A stretch of 64,000 nt of DNA from Carposina sasakii (GCA_014607495.2 CP053154.1:10106001-10170000), one strand, 5' to 3'. Shown: positions 32,501 to 44,037, numbered from the stretch's first letter. Program-made: numbers and translations. The notes: generated by a model not told the origin, from the sequence alone.

Positions 32501-35500
32501 ATGTTGATGCCAAAACAGAACCGTGTGACTATTTATGAATACCTTTTTAAAGAAGGTGTCATGGTAGCAAAGAAAGACTACCATGCACCCAAGCACCCCG
32601 ATCTTGAAGGTATCCCAAACCTCCAAGTGATTAAAGCTATGCAGTCTTTGAAATCTAGAGGTTATGTTAAGGAACAGTTCGCCTGGAGGCACTTTTATTG
32701 GTAAGTACATAAACTTTAGTGACTCACATTATGACTAAACAAATGTTAGTGAGTAAAAGTTATCATGAGGCACTTTTACTTGATGCTCTTTCTTTCCCTA
32801 GAACTTGGTCAAGATGGAAAAAGCATTAACGTTATGCTTCAAATAGACCTTACGACCAGTGGAAAAACTGGCCTGTAATTGGCTTCCCATTTGTAAGTTT
32901 ATCTACTGTGTTAAGAATACTATATCTATGTTAGATCAGCTGATTTGACCCACTAACATTCTGTGGTACACCATTCCCAAATTATCATGGCTCCGTATAC
33001 TTGTTCTCTTAATAAGTGAAAATAAATATGGGCCTTATTTATAAAAGAATATTAACATTGTATAAGCTAAACAATGCTTAATTTGATAGAAATTCTATTA
33101 ATTTTGCTGCCAAATGTTGTGCCTAACTTTACACACTATTTACAAGTTGCACCAAATCAAATTCCTGCCCTTATCCCATTGATTATGTAGTTAGGGCAGA
33201 ATAGTGCATATTTCTAAGAATTTTGTGTCTATTTTAATGTAATTTTTTTTTACAATTAGATAGGCAAAGATAGACCGCCATTGTGCCTGATTCACTATGG
33301 GTGCGCCCACCACCGGGCCCTACACCCTCCACTGACCCTTATTATTAGACAATTATGAGTTATCAGATCCGAGGGTCAGTGGAGGGTGTAGGGCCCGGTG
33401 GTGGGCGCACCCATAGTGAATGTTTGAACTTCCGAATTGTAACGCCTAATACAATTTCATTTATTGTGCCTGATGTTAAGCAAGATGCGGCCTTAGGTGG
33501 TACATGTTTGCCTAGAAAGTGCTTATTCACTCTAGCTTTGAAGAGACCAATGTTGTAGTGCTCGGGAAATACATCTGCAGGAAGTGCATAGCATAAAATT
33601 TGGTGAGGATGGGTGGGATATCAACAACATTTATTTATTTATGATTATTATTAGAACGGCTGAAGTAGCCATTTACTCTAATATATATGTCATGTTATTA
33701 GTTTATAAAATAATCAAAGATACAATCACTAAATATATCACACATTAATCAATTGAAACAAAAACACACAATAGTAAAAAAAAAAAAACATAAGGGTGAT
33801 ATGCTAGTCTGCGTCTAGTATCCCTTTACTACAGACCGAGATAGGTCTATATAGTATAGTAGGGTTGGCTATCTTTAGGCAAGGGCTGCACAGTGCCGGA
33901 TTAATCCTGCGCGGGTCCTGTAGCAAATTCTTTCAAGGGGCCCTAACTTTGCTTTAGATTTTCATGTTTAGGGGTATTAAATAAAACAAAACTGTTAAGT
34001 ACAAATAACTTTAAATTCACGAGTCTCATAATTGTAAACTGAAAGATTGCTTAGATATATGTGTAATTGAATCACATTTAACAGCAGCGCGAGCGCAATA
34101 TTTTGTACCTATAATAATATTTTTTCTTTACAAAAAATGTTAACAATGATATAGCTTTTATTTATTAGGTACAAAAATTATTGTCGAAAACGTTTTCGGC
34201 GCGACTGATATTCGATTGAGATAGACTACGCTCGGCCAACCTTGGCACATGCTACCTTTTTAATTATCAAGAATTTATAGTTTAGGAGTCCCTTGGAGAA
34301 ATTGTGACTATTGACAAAACAACCATGAGCAGAGCGAGCACGAAATTAGTACCACTTGCTACACTTGTACTGATCAAAATTTTGCATCTCAAGCTCAAAA
34401 ATAGGCTCCCTTGCTCTCGTAAAATTACGAAATTGTCTAAGATGACCTAAGCCACAGGGGGTACCTAGTCATGAACACCATGACTCTGAATCCGCGTTTG
34501 GTAAATAACCTAACAGTTAGCAAAATAGGCGCACAGACGTCGAGTTGCGGAAACAAGCCCGTTCTACCATACCATACCATACCAAATAACCTAACAAAAG
34601 TCGGACAGGCCGGACACGCAATTAAAAAAAGCCTGACTATGCCCGACGTTATCCGGACGCCTACCTATAAACCAACAAAAGCATGATTTAAAAAAAATTA
34701 CTGTCGGGTAAGCATTGGAGCGCGGCATTGGCCCCCCAAGGCGTGGGGCCTGTAGTATTTGCTACTCTTGCTGTATGGCTAATCCGGCACTGGGGCTGCA
34801 CGTTAGCAAGCTCCAAAGACTTAGGCACTTGTCAGTCTCCAGTGAGAGTCTGTACAGACGTGTTAATACAGGAGACAACTCTGGTGCGCAATTACGCAGT
34901 ACAATCGCAGAAATACCATACCATCAGGCCCACTGATTTTAGAATAAGTAGCACCAAATACTGTCTTAAATGAACTCACACCGCATGGCAGTATCATAAT
35001 GGCAGAATTTTTCTATTGTAATGATTACAAATGAGTTGGATTATGGAGATATCTTTGAATTGGAAACTTAATTCTTTTGAGATTATTGCCTCCTGGTGAA
35101 ATCTTATGGCTGGTCAATTTATATTCATTTTGTCATTGATTCCAGGTACCTAACCAATGAGGGTATTGAGTACCTCAGAATCTTTCTTCACCTGCCTCCT
35201 GAAATTGTGCCTGCAACCCTAAGGCGTTCAGCCCGCATGGACACAGTCCGTCGTGGAGCAGTCGGCAGGCCTGATGCTCCAGCGCGCTCTGCGGAAGACA
35301 GATCAGCTTACCGCCGCGCCCCCACTGCACCTGGTGCCCCTGACAAGAAGGCCGATGTTGGACCTGGAACCGCTGATGTTGAATTCGTAAGTTGTGCTTT
35401 ACTTTTATTAATTTTGTAGTTGCATGTAAGTGTAAAGTACACATCCAAAACACCTGTACAATACATACCAGAATAGGAAGGCAATCCGATTCTATTCTTG

Positions 35501-35995
35501 TATTTTAATATTTAGTTAAATCCTTCCACCATGTATGTAGGTATGTATTTCAAACTATACCATATAATTTTTTTAAGGAAAGTTAATCATCACAAGATAA
35601 GTTGCAGAAATGTATTAGTGACTAGTGTACGACCGCGACTCCGTCCGCGTGGACTACAGAAAAACAAAATGTCGAAATTATCCGGGATAAAAACATTTTC
35701 CCGGGATAAAATGTAGGCTAAATGTTAATTGGGACCTGTCACAATATATTTCTGAAAACTGCATCGAAATCGGTTCAGCCGTTTCTGAGATTAGCGTGCA
35801 TAAACGCACAGACAAAAATCATTCTTTTGCGTACTATAGCATTGATAAAGGTCTCCTATAATATTTTTTCTCATATATCTTCCATGTACAGACAGTGATC
35901 CGTTACATTTTTATTATATGTATAGATTACTAATACAACATTTCTTTTTATTGTTACAGAGAGGTGGTTTCGGAAGAGGCCGACCAGCACCTTAG
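32501..35995 (+). CDS. RpS10: 40S ribosomal protein S10
   Basis: Coding exons 32501-32700, 35146-35386 and 35960-35995 join in frame to 158 aa. The S10/plectin domain fills residues 1 to ~95 ([20 protein letters not shown], then [20 protein letters not shown] and [20 protein letters not shown]). A basic tail follows, ending [11 protein letters not shown]; the Gly/Arg tail has its own 36-nt exon. Eukaryotic uS10-family eS10 sits at the small-subunit beak near the mRNA entry. The length is normal for insects. The first coding intron is 2.4 kb and carries a miniature Penelope-type twin and other repeats. AATAAA at 36007-36012 lies 12 bases after the stop. Confidence 0.97.
33291..33462. mobile_element. 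Miniature Penelope-end twin (palindrome) in RpS10 intron 1
   Basis: The left arm starts TTCACTATGGGTGCGCCCAC. The right arm is its inverse (GTGGGCGCACCCATAGTGAA) plus a one-sided tail TGTTTGAACTTCCGAATTG... ending ACAATTTCA. It is flanked by an 11-bp direct repeat ATTGTGCCTGA (33280-33290, 33463-33473). The sequence is the 3' end of the Penelope-like element at 44.5-48.9 kb, present as two head-to-head fragments joined near 33345. Confidence 0.8.
33475..35095. other. RpS10 intron 1 remainder with decayed repeats
   Basis: No coding exon is seen. It contains the repeat seen inverted at 55080-55140 (GTCGAGTTGCGGAAACAAGC, then CCATACCATACC near 34545-34585) and a block around 34720-34960 (TTGGCCCCCCAAGGCGTGGG) that resembles degenerate LINE sequence. 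No boundaries could be fixed. Confidence 0.4.
35625..35925 (+). repeat. Lepidopteran interspersed repeat in RpS10 intron 2
   Basis: A copy of the repeat body at 7440-7755, from CGACCGCGACTCCGTCCGCG to TTTTTATTATATGTATAG. The right end matches the MITE terminus; the left TIR is missing. Confidence 0.6.
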
Positions 35996-36585
35996 ATTTA
36001 AGTTAAAATAAAACTTGTAAAATAGTTCCTTCTTTAATTTATTCACATTATTAGTGGTTGATTCTGACCTAAAACTAAAGACACTTAAACCTAAACTTAA
36101 AATTAGTCCTACCTGTTCTTTCTGTCTCAGCCATTTATACCAAGTATGGAGAGAGACCGACTTGACTAAGTTTATCAGAATCACAATGGACAATTGAGTC
36201 GTATAAAATCAAAGTCGGCAAAGTAGGGTTGACCTAAATTTTGGTAGTTGATCAAAAACAGTTATTTTTCATTTTAATCCATAGTCATTAATGACAAATG
36301 TTTGTTCATATTACTGTAACATGTACTAAACCAGAGACAGTCAAAAATATGTGTGAAAGTTAAGCAATAAGATTTAAAATCACATTTAATTTACTAGATT
36401 GCCGACTTTGGTTTTGAATTTATAAAGATTGCCGTATTTGAACCCAAACTACGGTAAGATGGCCGTCTTTGATCCTGATAGATTTCATAACAATTAGGGT
36501 TGGCAATAAATAAAAACATATAAATATGTTTTTACTAAAGTACGGTTTAAAAAAAAATGAACGAAAACGAATGATGAGCATATTT

Positions 36586-39500
36586 TTAGATATAAACGTG
36601 AATGTTTTCTTCAATAGGTTCTGAGCAGAAAGAATGTTCTTCATCTGTTGGCGCGACTAGTGTTTCCTGACTTTCGAAAACTTTATTGTAAAATTCCAGA
36701 TGTGGTGAAGCTGACCAGTCTGATCCAAAATGTTTGCTAAGAAGTTTCTTCACGTCTAGTAATTTGTTTTTATTAACAGGTACGATATTGGACAAGGGTT
36801 TTGGGTTTATCATGGAGATATTTTTTCCACGTTGACATATAGTTTCAAATTTACCCAGGTCTGTTTTATAATTTAGCTCTCCACGGATTAGAACATTATC
36901 TTTTTGTTTTGATCGTCTTAATATAAACCTTTTACATTCCTTAAATGCAATCGACCAGGAAGTTGTTTGTTTTAGAACCTTTTTAACGGCATCTCTCCAG
37001 TCATAAACGATACAGTCGTCTCCGAATTTGACAACACTTGAAGTTTCCTTAATAATGTCCGTTATTTCATCGGGATGTAACATTACATCCTTTTTCTTGA
37101 GCTTCTTTTCAATTACTCCAAATTGCCGATCAGCGGGCATGAAGGAATGTCCCGTAACTGGGAACACCAATTCTATGGATTTGATGGTATTATTTTCCAG
37201 CAACCATTTGCAACAAGTTCCTAAAACTATGCAGTTTTTATTTTGGCCACCACATCCGTCAGCGACCAAGCGTATATGTGAAATGCCAGATTTATCCGTC
37301 ACATTCAGCCTGTGATATAAGGCTGATGAAATAAGATTTGAATCTTTGTTGTGTTCGTTTTCAGTGCAATAATATGCGAAAACGTTACGAGGAGTCAGGG
37401 GATCTTTTGAAGTACCCTCTACCATTGTCAAATTGTAATAGTACAATTGGCGACTGTAATATGTCGATTGGTCTGGCAACTTCGGGAGGGGTAAATTTTT
37501 TTGGCAGTCGAATGAAATTATTTTAATATCGTCTTGTGCCTCCCTTAATTTTTCAAAAAAAGCTTTAGCTCGTAAACTGTGTACACGTTTCTCAACCATT
37601 AGGGTATTCTTTTTGACTGGGTCAGCTTCTATTTTAATTTTTTCGATCAATTCCAAGCACGTCGAACACACGTCAGTTTTTGGGGTTCCGAATCCAATAT
37701 TATACGTATTATTGAAAATACGGCGAAAGTATGATTGCTTTACTTCTGGAAGAACAAATTCACTTTCTACGTACATCCTGTATAATTTAGAAATGTTTAA
37801 TTCAGATGGCAAATACTTTCGTTCAGCTGTCTTGGACTTGCGACAATAATGGGACTCTACACATTTTAGTTTTTCAATAAAGTTATGCACAGACTGTTTC
37901 CTCTCGACGTACTTCACTGATTTGCGATCACCTCCACGGTGTTCCGTGCCGACTTCTCCACTGTGATAAAACTTTTGCATGACAAATGCCACTCTGTGCT
38001 TTGTGATACCGAAGATATGTAAGAAAAATTTTTGACAAACAGGTATTCTTCTCTTATGAGCAATTACTGCATATTTAATTATTGTTTGTTTTTGACGTGA
38101 AACGTGTTTAAAATCGCGCCGACACATACGGGTACCAGGTTTAAAAACTGGACCGTAACGAAAAGGTCTATATCATCGTACCTTAATAATTAAAAAACTA
38201 TTGGTCTTAGAAACAAAAATGTGGTGTAAATATTTCACTTATATAGTCAGCTCGCTGTTATGACATTGAGTTCGTGTCGGGGTCAAGCGGGGGGGCGGGG
38301 GAGGGATACTGCGATAACTGTGCGAAACCGGCGCTCGCGCTTGTTTCTATTCAGTGTAACTCGTGACTCCGACTTTATAGCGTGGTGATTCTTTCGTGTG
38401 TTTGTCAAGTTTATTTGAACCGATTGATTTATACAAAAATAAGTGTAATTTGGACAGTATTTATATCTATACTAATATTATAAAGCTGAAGAGTTTGTTT
38501 GTTTGAACGCGCTAATCTCAGGAACTACTGGTCTGATTTGAAAAATTCTTTCAGTGTTAGATAGCCCATTTACCAAGGAAGGCTACAGTCTATACAACAA
38601 CCTGCCCGGCTTCGCACGGGTACAACGCCCCCTCACGCGGACGAAGTCGTGGGCGGCTGCTATTTAAAATAACCAGAAAGTGACAATAAATATATAAACA
38701 TTTGCTATGTATTTTATGTTTCTATTACGTACCTGTTCTTTTTTTATTAAAATACTTAAAACAGCGTCCATCTTGTTTTCATTTCAATCTTTTACTTTAA
38801 AAGCGATTCGCTAACATAGACGTTTCACGTTAAAACCAACGGCCGTGTGCCCCGACACAGCCCCACCCGCTTTTTTCCTTTATATTTATGTTGATTTTTC
38901 GAATTTTTATTTGATGCTGTAATTGTGCAAAATTTTAAGATAATAGCATCTTGTTCTTTCTTGCTTGAATGAGAATAAAAATTGTTATGTATTCTTAGCA
39001 AATCAGACATTGTCAGTTTACAGCATTGAAACGATGGTGTGTCATGGTTACAAATGCGTTGTGGTAAGTATTTTGCTGCATACCTGAAGCAAAAAGCAAA
39101 CAATAATCATTAGCTTCAAGGGTTTAGGTGTTAATAAATAAAAAACAACCAGACTTTTAATACTAGACTTGCGGCATTTCTCTACGTTCTCTTAAGAAAC
39201 ATTTAGTATGTTTCAAATCGGCAAAACATTTTAGGCATGACAGAGTTGCTTTATTAAATAGTTATGGATTTATTTAAATTTCATATAAAATTAGCACGCC
39301 TATAAACTAATAAAGTGAAATAAAAGATATTTATGTCGTGGGCCGATCGTCGAATTGGGCAGATCGTGACGTGTCACGTGATTCATTCATAAAATAAAGA
39401 AAAACCTTTTTATGCCTGAGGCCCGCATTTGTCCACAATCTCACCTGATGGAAAGTGAAGATGGAAATAAAGAAATTTCGAAATCGCAACAACGTTCAGC

Positions 39501-39941
39501 GGCGAGTAAGTATGACTGATATCTGTTGCTTATATTTATTTATTTACACCTTAATGCAATAAAAATATGTTACAAATTACCGGACTTAATGCGTATAGGC
39601 ATTTATACCTGCCAATCAGAGGCTAAACTGAGAAAAATTAACTATTCACTATTAGTAGGTAATATTCATATAAGTGCATAATATTAGTATCATGTTACTT
39701 ATAGGTATAAGTTCATTTTTACAGAATGTAATTAATAACATTAAGTTAGTAGATACATTTAAACCTATTTCAACTATATGAAAAAAAAATAACACGCAGC
39801 ACGCAGCCCTAGCATAAAAATAATGTAAGTTTACTGTTGTACTTACCTCTGTTTTTTCAACACGTTTTTTTTCCATTTCTCAGGGTTTCTGCTCCTTTTT
39901 CTTGCTCTATTGTTTTTATCCGGTGTTGGGTTAACCTCCAT
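36586..39941 (-). CDS. Transposase-like protein, probably DUF7869 type, three exons
   Basis: On the minus strand exon 1 (39847-39941) begins MEVNPTPDKNNRARKRSRNP followed by EKWKKNVLKKQ. It splices in phase to exon 2 (39083 down to ~38850; RYAAKYLPQRICNHDTPSFQ, then CCKLTMSDLLRIHNNFYSHS). The exon 2 donor is not fixed. Exon 3 (from ~38150 to the stop at 36586-36588) contributes over 510 aa. It contains a CSTC pair, then RNase H-like blocks: IISFDCQKNLPLPKLP (first Asp), RLVADGCGGQNKN (second Asp) and TGHSFMPADRQFGVIEKK (Asp/Glu). These D-D-D/E blocks and the basic NPEKWKKN start match a protein family multiplied in insect genomes. The superfamily is uncertain; a 4-bp duplication would suit Sola. 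All three exons lie inside one TIR pair. The reading frame is intact. Confidence 0.65.
38465..38660 (+). repeat. Lepidopteran repeat inside the transposon intron region
   Basis: Begins TATACTAATATTATAAAGC and ends CTCACGCGGACGAAGTCGTG, the reverse layout of the TAATATTAG-tailed repeats. It lies between exons 2 and 3 of the transposase-like gene. Confidence 0.5.
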
Positions 39942-40288
39942 TGAGATCGTTATTTTAATTTAGTTAAGAAAACAGGAATAATTCAACAAAACACGTGCGA
40001 CAATCTTCTATGTAATTAACAGAATCCGCCATTTTGAAACGCCATTTCTACAAGACCTCTGATTGGTTGACAGCGAAAGATTGCCGATTATGGTTTTAAA
40101 GACCAGTCGATGTCCGTCTTTGATCCCAAAATCAGTTTTCTAACGCGATTTTGAAAGATTTATGGCCGTATATGATTTTCAAGCGACTAAAGAATTGGTA
40201 AACATTTGAATTTTCAGTGTTGCCATATATTTATCTCATTTTCACCCAGCAACCTACATTGCCGACTTTGATTTTATACGACTCAATT

Positions 40289-41140
40289 TTAAGAGGAAGC
40301 AGACGTTATTTAGCATCATTTTGATGTAATATGCTGAAGGGGGTGCATGTTTGTTTAATGTTAGACTTTTACAGTATATTCTTAGTACCCTTAACTATGT
40401 CGTGTAAAGCCAAAAACATGATTTAATGACTTTCGCTCGATAGTTTTGTTTTTTGAAATCAACATGTTTTTTTTGAAATTTTTCCGTTTATTTCGGCTAT
40501 TACATGAGATAGGCGTTTAAGATAAATTAATACTATAGGTCAAAAATTTTTGCCTAATAGGAGTATGTACATACAATACCCGTGTGAAAATAGACCACGG
40601 CAGCACAATGAAGTGTGCGTTCCAGTTCGGAAGGCGTAAGTTCGATGCCAGTCTCGGGCCTGTACCACTGAATTTATGTTATGTACAGATTTTGTTATAT
40701 GTATATAGTTATGCCCGAGAGGAGGGTTGGCGTCAGGCAGGTTGCCGGCCATAAAACAAACTACTAATTTTTGGCAATATTAGTTTTGAAAGAAACACCA
40801 TATTGCGCCGATCCCATATAGGATATGTTTACGTTCACTAAACGTTAGTGTTCACTGAACGTAAACGCGTTTAATCAACGGCATTTCCCGTTAGTGTGGC
40901 CCCGGCATCAGAAACTAAAACTGACATACCTGTTGTGTAAAACAATAGCTGGTCTTCGTATCACATAACAGTATTAATTACTACCTAAAAAGTAGGCATG
41001 GGCTAATCATATCCGGGAAAGGATTGAACATGTAGTATATCACTCCGACTAAGGATATATATCCTTTTAACATATCAAACTCCGCGTGCATATCCGGGAA
41101 CGAATATGCACGCGCATAAATGTAGCCGCCCTGCTCCGTG
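40289..41140. other. Non-coding spacer
   Basis: No gene is seen. A palindromic pair TTTACGTTCACTAAACG / CGTTAGTG...ACGTAAACGCG near 40830-40870 and a decayed hairpin TGCATATCCGGGAACGAATA / GCACGCG near 41085-41115 are the only structures noted. Confidence 0.35.
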
Positions 41141-41141
41141 T

Positions 41142-41306
41142 AGCGGATGCAGGAGAGAACCACAATCGAATGCAAAATCCTAGAACGCGATATCGAAGTT
41201 TCTTACAATGTTTGGAATATAAATGGGCCAAACAACGACTAGTGGCCCGGTGGGGCCGGAAGCGCTTCCCTTTTCACCAACCCCACATTGGTAACCCCTG
41301 TGAACT
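41142..41306 (+). repeat. Uninterrupted copy of the sequence split by the 44-49 kb insertion (empty site)
   Basis: From CGGATGCAGGAGAGAACCAC to TGGGCCAAACAACGACTAGT the sequence is continuous here. The same sequence flanks the large TIR element at 44038-44114 and 49376-49430. It reads across the junction GGAATATAAATGGGCC without interruption. Confidence 0.85.
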
Positions 41307-41314
41307 GGACATAC

Positions 41315-41933
41315 TAGTGTTGAGTAGGACACGACTTGAAAAAGAGTTTGTAAGAGTAGCCTCTTTTTTGTCCTGAGCCAGTACAATGTCCCACTTCAAA
41401 TGAGGCGAGGCGCATAGGAGATACCAAATCCCTGGCGAGGCGTACCTACTGACTGAACCATTTGAAGTTATTATAGTACGAAATATGCGCGCCTCCTGAC
41501 GCCTCAAATGTCAGACGCGACGTGCTTTTGTCATGTCATTTGTTTGTTTCTTTTTTTTAATTAAGATTCTTAATATATCTACTTCAAAATCCGAAATATA
41601 AAAAAAAATACAAATTAAATGGCACTGACTCTCTAAACAATGTTAGATTATTATTATTTGAATTTTAAATACCTATTACCTACGCGCCTCCTGGCTGGCG
41701 CCTCGCCTCGCATGGAAGACAATATATTTCTCTCTCGCTCAAAATGTCAGACGCGACGACCGTGACGTGATCACGTGACGTGCTTGTCGTTTGTCTGCCT
41801 GCCTCGCTCGACCGTTCAAGCTCGACCGCGACAAGAAAATTGAAGTAGTACAATTTAAAATTTCGAGGCACTTACATTTTGACGTCATGTCCGGGACAAA
41901 TGAAGTGCCTCTTGTATGTCCTACTCAACACTA
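41315..41933. mobile_element. hAT-type MITE, 619 bp
   Basis: The ends TAGTGTTGAGTAGGACA and TGTCCTACTCAACACTA-like (right: GTCCTACTCAACACTA) are inverted. It is flanked by perfect 8-bp repeats GGACATAC (41307-41314, 41934-41941). An 8-bp duplication plus a TAG-TG start is diagnostic of hAT elements. No transposase is present. The interior is rich in GCGAGGCG / CGCCTCGC inverted motifs (41400-41720). Confidence 0.85.
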
Positions 41934-42341
41934 GGACATACGCAACCTTCAATCTTCAGGAACTTCACCATCATCGCAGCACTCCGCAGCAGCGGTGATC
42001 ACACAACAGCATCACGTCTCCTCTTCTTCCACGACAGCAGCAGCACACCAGTAGCCAGCAGATTCATAAGAAGCCGCCATGACAGCTTCCTGGACCTGTT
42101 AGCAACGCACGCACGCATCGGCATCACGGAACAACATGATCCCATTCCACGCGCAGACCAAAACACATCAGCCGCATCACGTTCCCAGTCGCCTCAAAGA
42201 CTAGAACCACAGAGATCTATAGAGTGGCCGTGGGGGCGTGGGCGGTGTAATTGAACTATGAACAAAATAGGCAAACATCGCGAAAACGCAATCAGTCGGG
42301 ACTTGATTGCCTAACGCGTCACACGGGAGTGTTTTTTTATA

Positions 42342-42412
42342 ATGCCTGCTTGTTCAGTGGTTGTGTGCAAGAATCGAAGTGACCATAAACTTGAAGGGGT
42401 CACTTTTCATAG
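42342..42412 (+). CDS. THAP-domain first exon (orphan)
   Basis: ATG at 42342 opens MPACSVVVCKNRSDHKLEGV then TFHR, and stops at a consensus donor (TTTCATAG|GTAAGT, 42412). This is the start of a THAP zinc finger: M-P-x-C-S-V-x-x-C-x-N-R with FH ahead of the usual FP. THAP domains bind DNA in chromatin regulators and in P-element-like and other transposases. No following exon encoding the CxxH half or the AVPTIF box was found before 44 kb. The gene may continue across the large insertion beyond 49 kb, or this exon may be a relic. The exon is short, but the motif and donor both fit. Confidence 0.5.
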
Positions 42413-43378
42413 GTAAGTACAATAACAATTTTGTTTTCTAGCATTTATACCCAAATTTCATTTTATTTCGTTAAAATAATTTTCACTGAGTGACATATGT
42501 AACCTGACGATTGAACCTAATACATTGCTCGCTAAGTGTAGCGTGCCTGGTGTTGAAATCAGTTTGACCGAGTGATGATAATTGCGCATATTGAATCGGC
42601 CGCTCCCGCGCACGGCCGCTGCCAAGCGCTTTGACATAGAGTTGTACCTGTCATTTCTTGTTGTCGATACGTCACGTTGCCGCGAATAGTACCTACGAGT
42701 AATAACTAATGTTAAGTAGATAATTATGAGAGTTTAACAAATATTATGTTTATGTAAAACAATGGTGAATTACTTATTATTATTAGTGTAACAAAGTACC
42801 TAAATTAATGTAGATGTGTGCAAAGTCAACTTTCTTTATTTTTGTGTTTCTTATTAATAAATATTTTTTTAAATTATAATATCTGTTGCGTAGTTTTAAA
42901 GATCTAAGCATACATAGGGACAGACAGACAGATAACGGGAAGCGAGGTTGTTTTATACTATGTAGTGATACTTAGGACATATTTATGACTTTATGTCATT
43001 TAAAATTAGGAAATACTATTATTACATAATTTTAGGAGACGTAATGGGGTACCCCAACATTGATTGCCCGTTTAATAATGGTGATAAAAATGTAGATAAT
43101 AAATGACTACCAATAAGCATATTATTATAGTTTTTTATTTCCATCGAACATTTACATACCGTACTAATTTATTAAAGACTCCGCTACGAATTTACTTTAT
43201 TCTTTATCCCTTCAAGAAAAATAACCTTTTATTTGTGACCTCATACTTTTGTGACTGTGATGCAACTCAAAATCTAAGCTCAATCGGACAACGAGAAGTA
43301 GAAAAGTAGGTTGAATTTTAAGATGAAGCTAAGTAAAAACATGTTTAAAATTGTATTGTGACCAGCTACTAAAGCCTA
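42413..43378. other. AT-rich stretch after the THAP exon
   Basis: No convincing exon. It would be the intron of the THAP gene if that gene is real. No repeats with clear ends were found. Confidence 0.35.
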
Positions 43379-43379
43379 A

Positions 43380-43540
43380 ATTCTGCCGTCATACGGAAAA
43401 AGGGCGCATCTAACATTTTTTTTCAAAATTGAGTTATATAGTGATTCGGAATCAGCAGAAAATGCTGATTCCGAATCACTATATAACTCAATTTTGAAAA
43501 AAAATGTCAGATGCGCCCTTTTTCCGTATGACGGCAGAAT
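43380..43540. repeat. Near-perfect 161-bp palindrome (foldback element)
   Basis: The arms of ~78 bp (ATTCTGCCGTCATACGGAAA... and ...TTTCCGTATGACGGCAGAAT) pair with a single mismatch (CTAACAT against ATGTCAG) around a loop of about four A residues. AATT borders are symmetrical. No ORF. A transcript would fold into a long hairpin. Confidence 0.9.
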
Positions 43541-44037
43541 TGTTCGCGATGTGCAACAACGCAAGTGCTCGATAACAAATTTATCGACAGTCAATCACTA
43601 GCGTACGTGTGAAATTTGTTGAATGTATTTGCTATACTGAGGCGCGTACTTACACAGTAGATAGCAATGTGTGCGCGCCAATGAGAGTACCGCCTTAAAT
43701 GTGTGAGTGTCAGAGATTTATAAATGTTGGGTGTAATTTGTGTTATTATTTAGATGTCAATGTAAGTGTGCCTTATAGCCGCTTACATCAGAACTCAAAC
43801 TAAGTGCGCTTAGCGGCCCATCTCCTGTGTTTCTGTTATCTATGACTAGAACGCATCGCCGCAACACGTCCCCAGTCGACTCACCGACCAGAACGCATCT
43901 CGCCTGCACGCTCGTCGCAACACTTTCCGGTCGACTTACTGACCCGAATGCATACTTGTGAGAATACACGCTGGGTGCTGCCGAAGACATATCGACCTCC
44001 GGTCTGGAAGGGAAGTAATGTAGCGGAGCCATCTATC
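43541..44037. other. Spacer left of the large nested insertion
   Basis: No gene is seen. It contains partly repeated blocks (CCAGTCGACTCACCGACCAG / CCGGTCGACTTACTGACC, 43872-43945) about 60 bp apart, and no element ends. Confidence 0.35.

Larger units (their letters stand above)
36196..40284 (-). mobile_element. Complete DNA transposon with 25+ bp TIRs and spliced transposase-like gene
   Basis: The left end GAGTCGTATAAAATCAAAGT is the inverse of the right end ACTTTGATTTTATACGACTC. Homology continues inwards (GTCGGCAA, then GTAGG-TTG). AATT lies outside both ends; because AATT is its own inverse it may be a 4-bp duplication or part of the TIR. Variants of the terminal core (GCCGACTTTG-A/G-TTTT) recur just inside each end near 36402, 36430, 36462, 40083, 40117 and 40163, probably as transposase binding sites. 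The minus-strand gene inside is described separately. Confidence 0.75.

Noticed and set aside
37028..37849. Plus-strand frames opposite the transposase-like gene
   Set aside because: Antisense to a 513-codon frame with conserved motifs; no independent support.
43103..43309. Second exon for the THAP gene
   Set aside because: The frame has no C-x2-H or AVPTIF-like motif and no acceptor in phase 2 was convincing.
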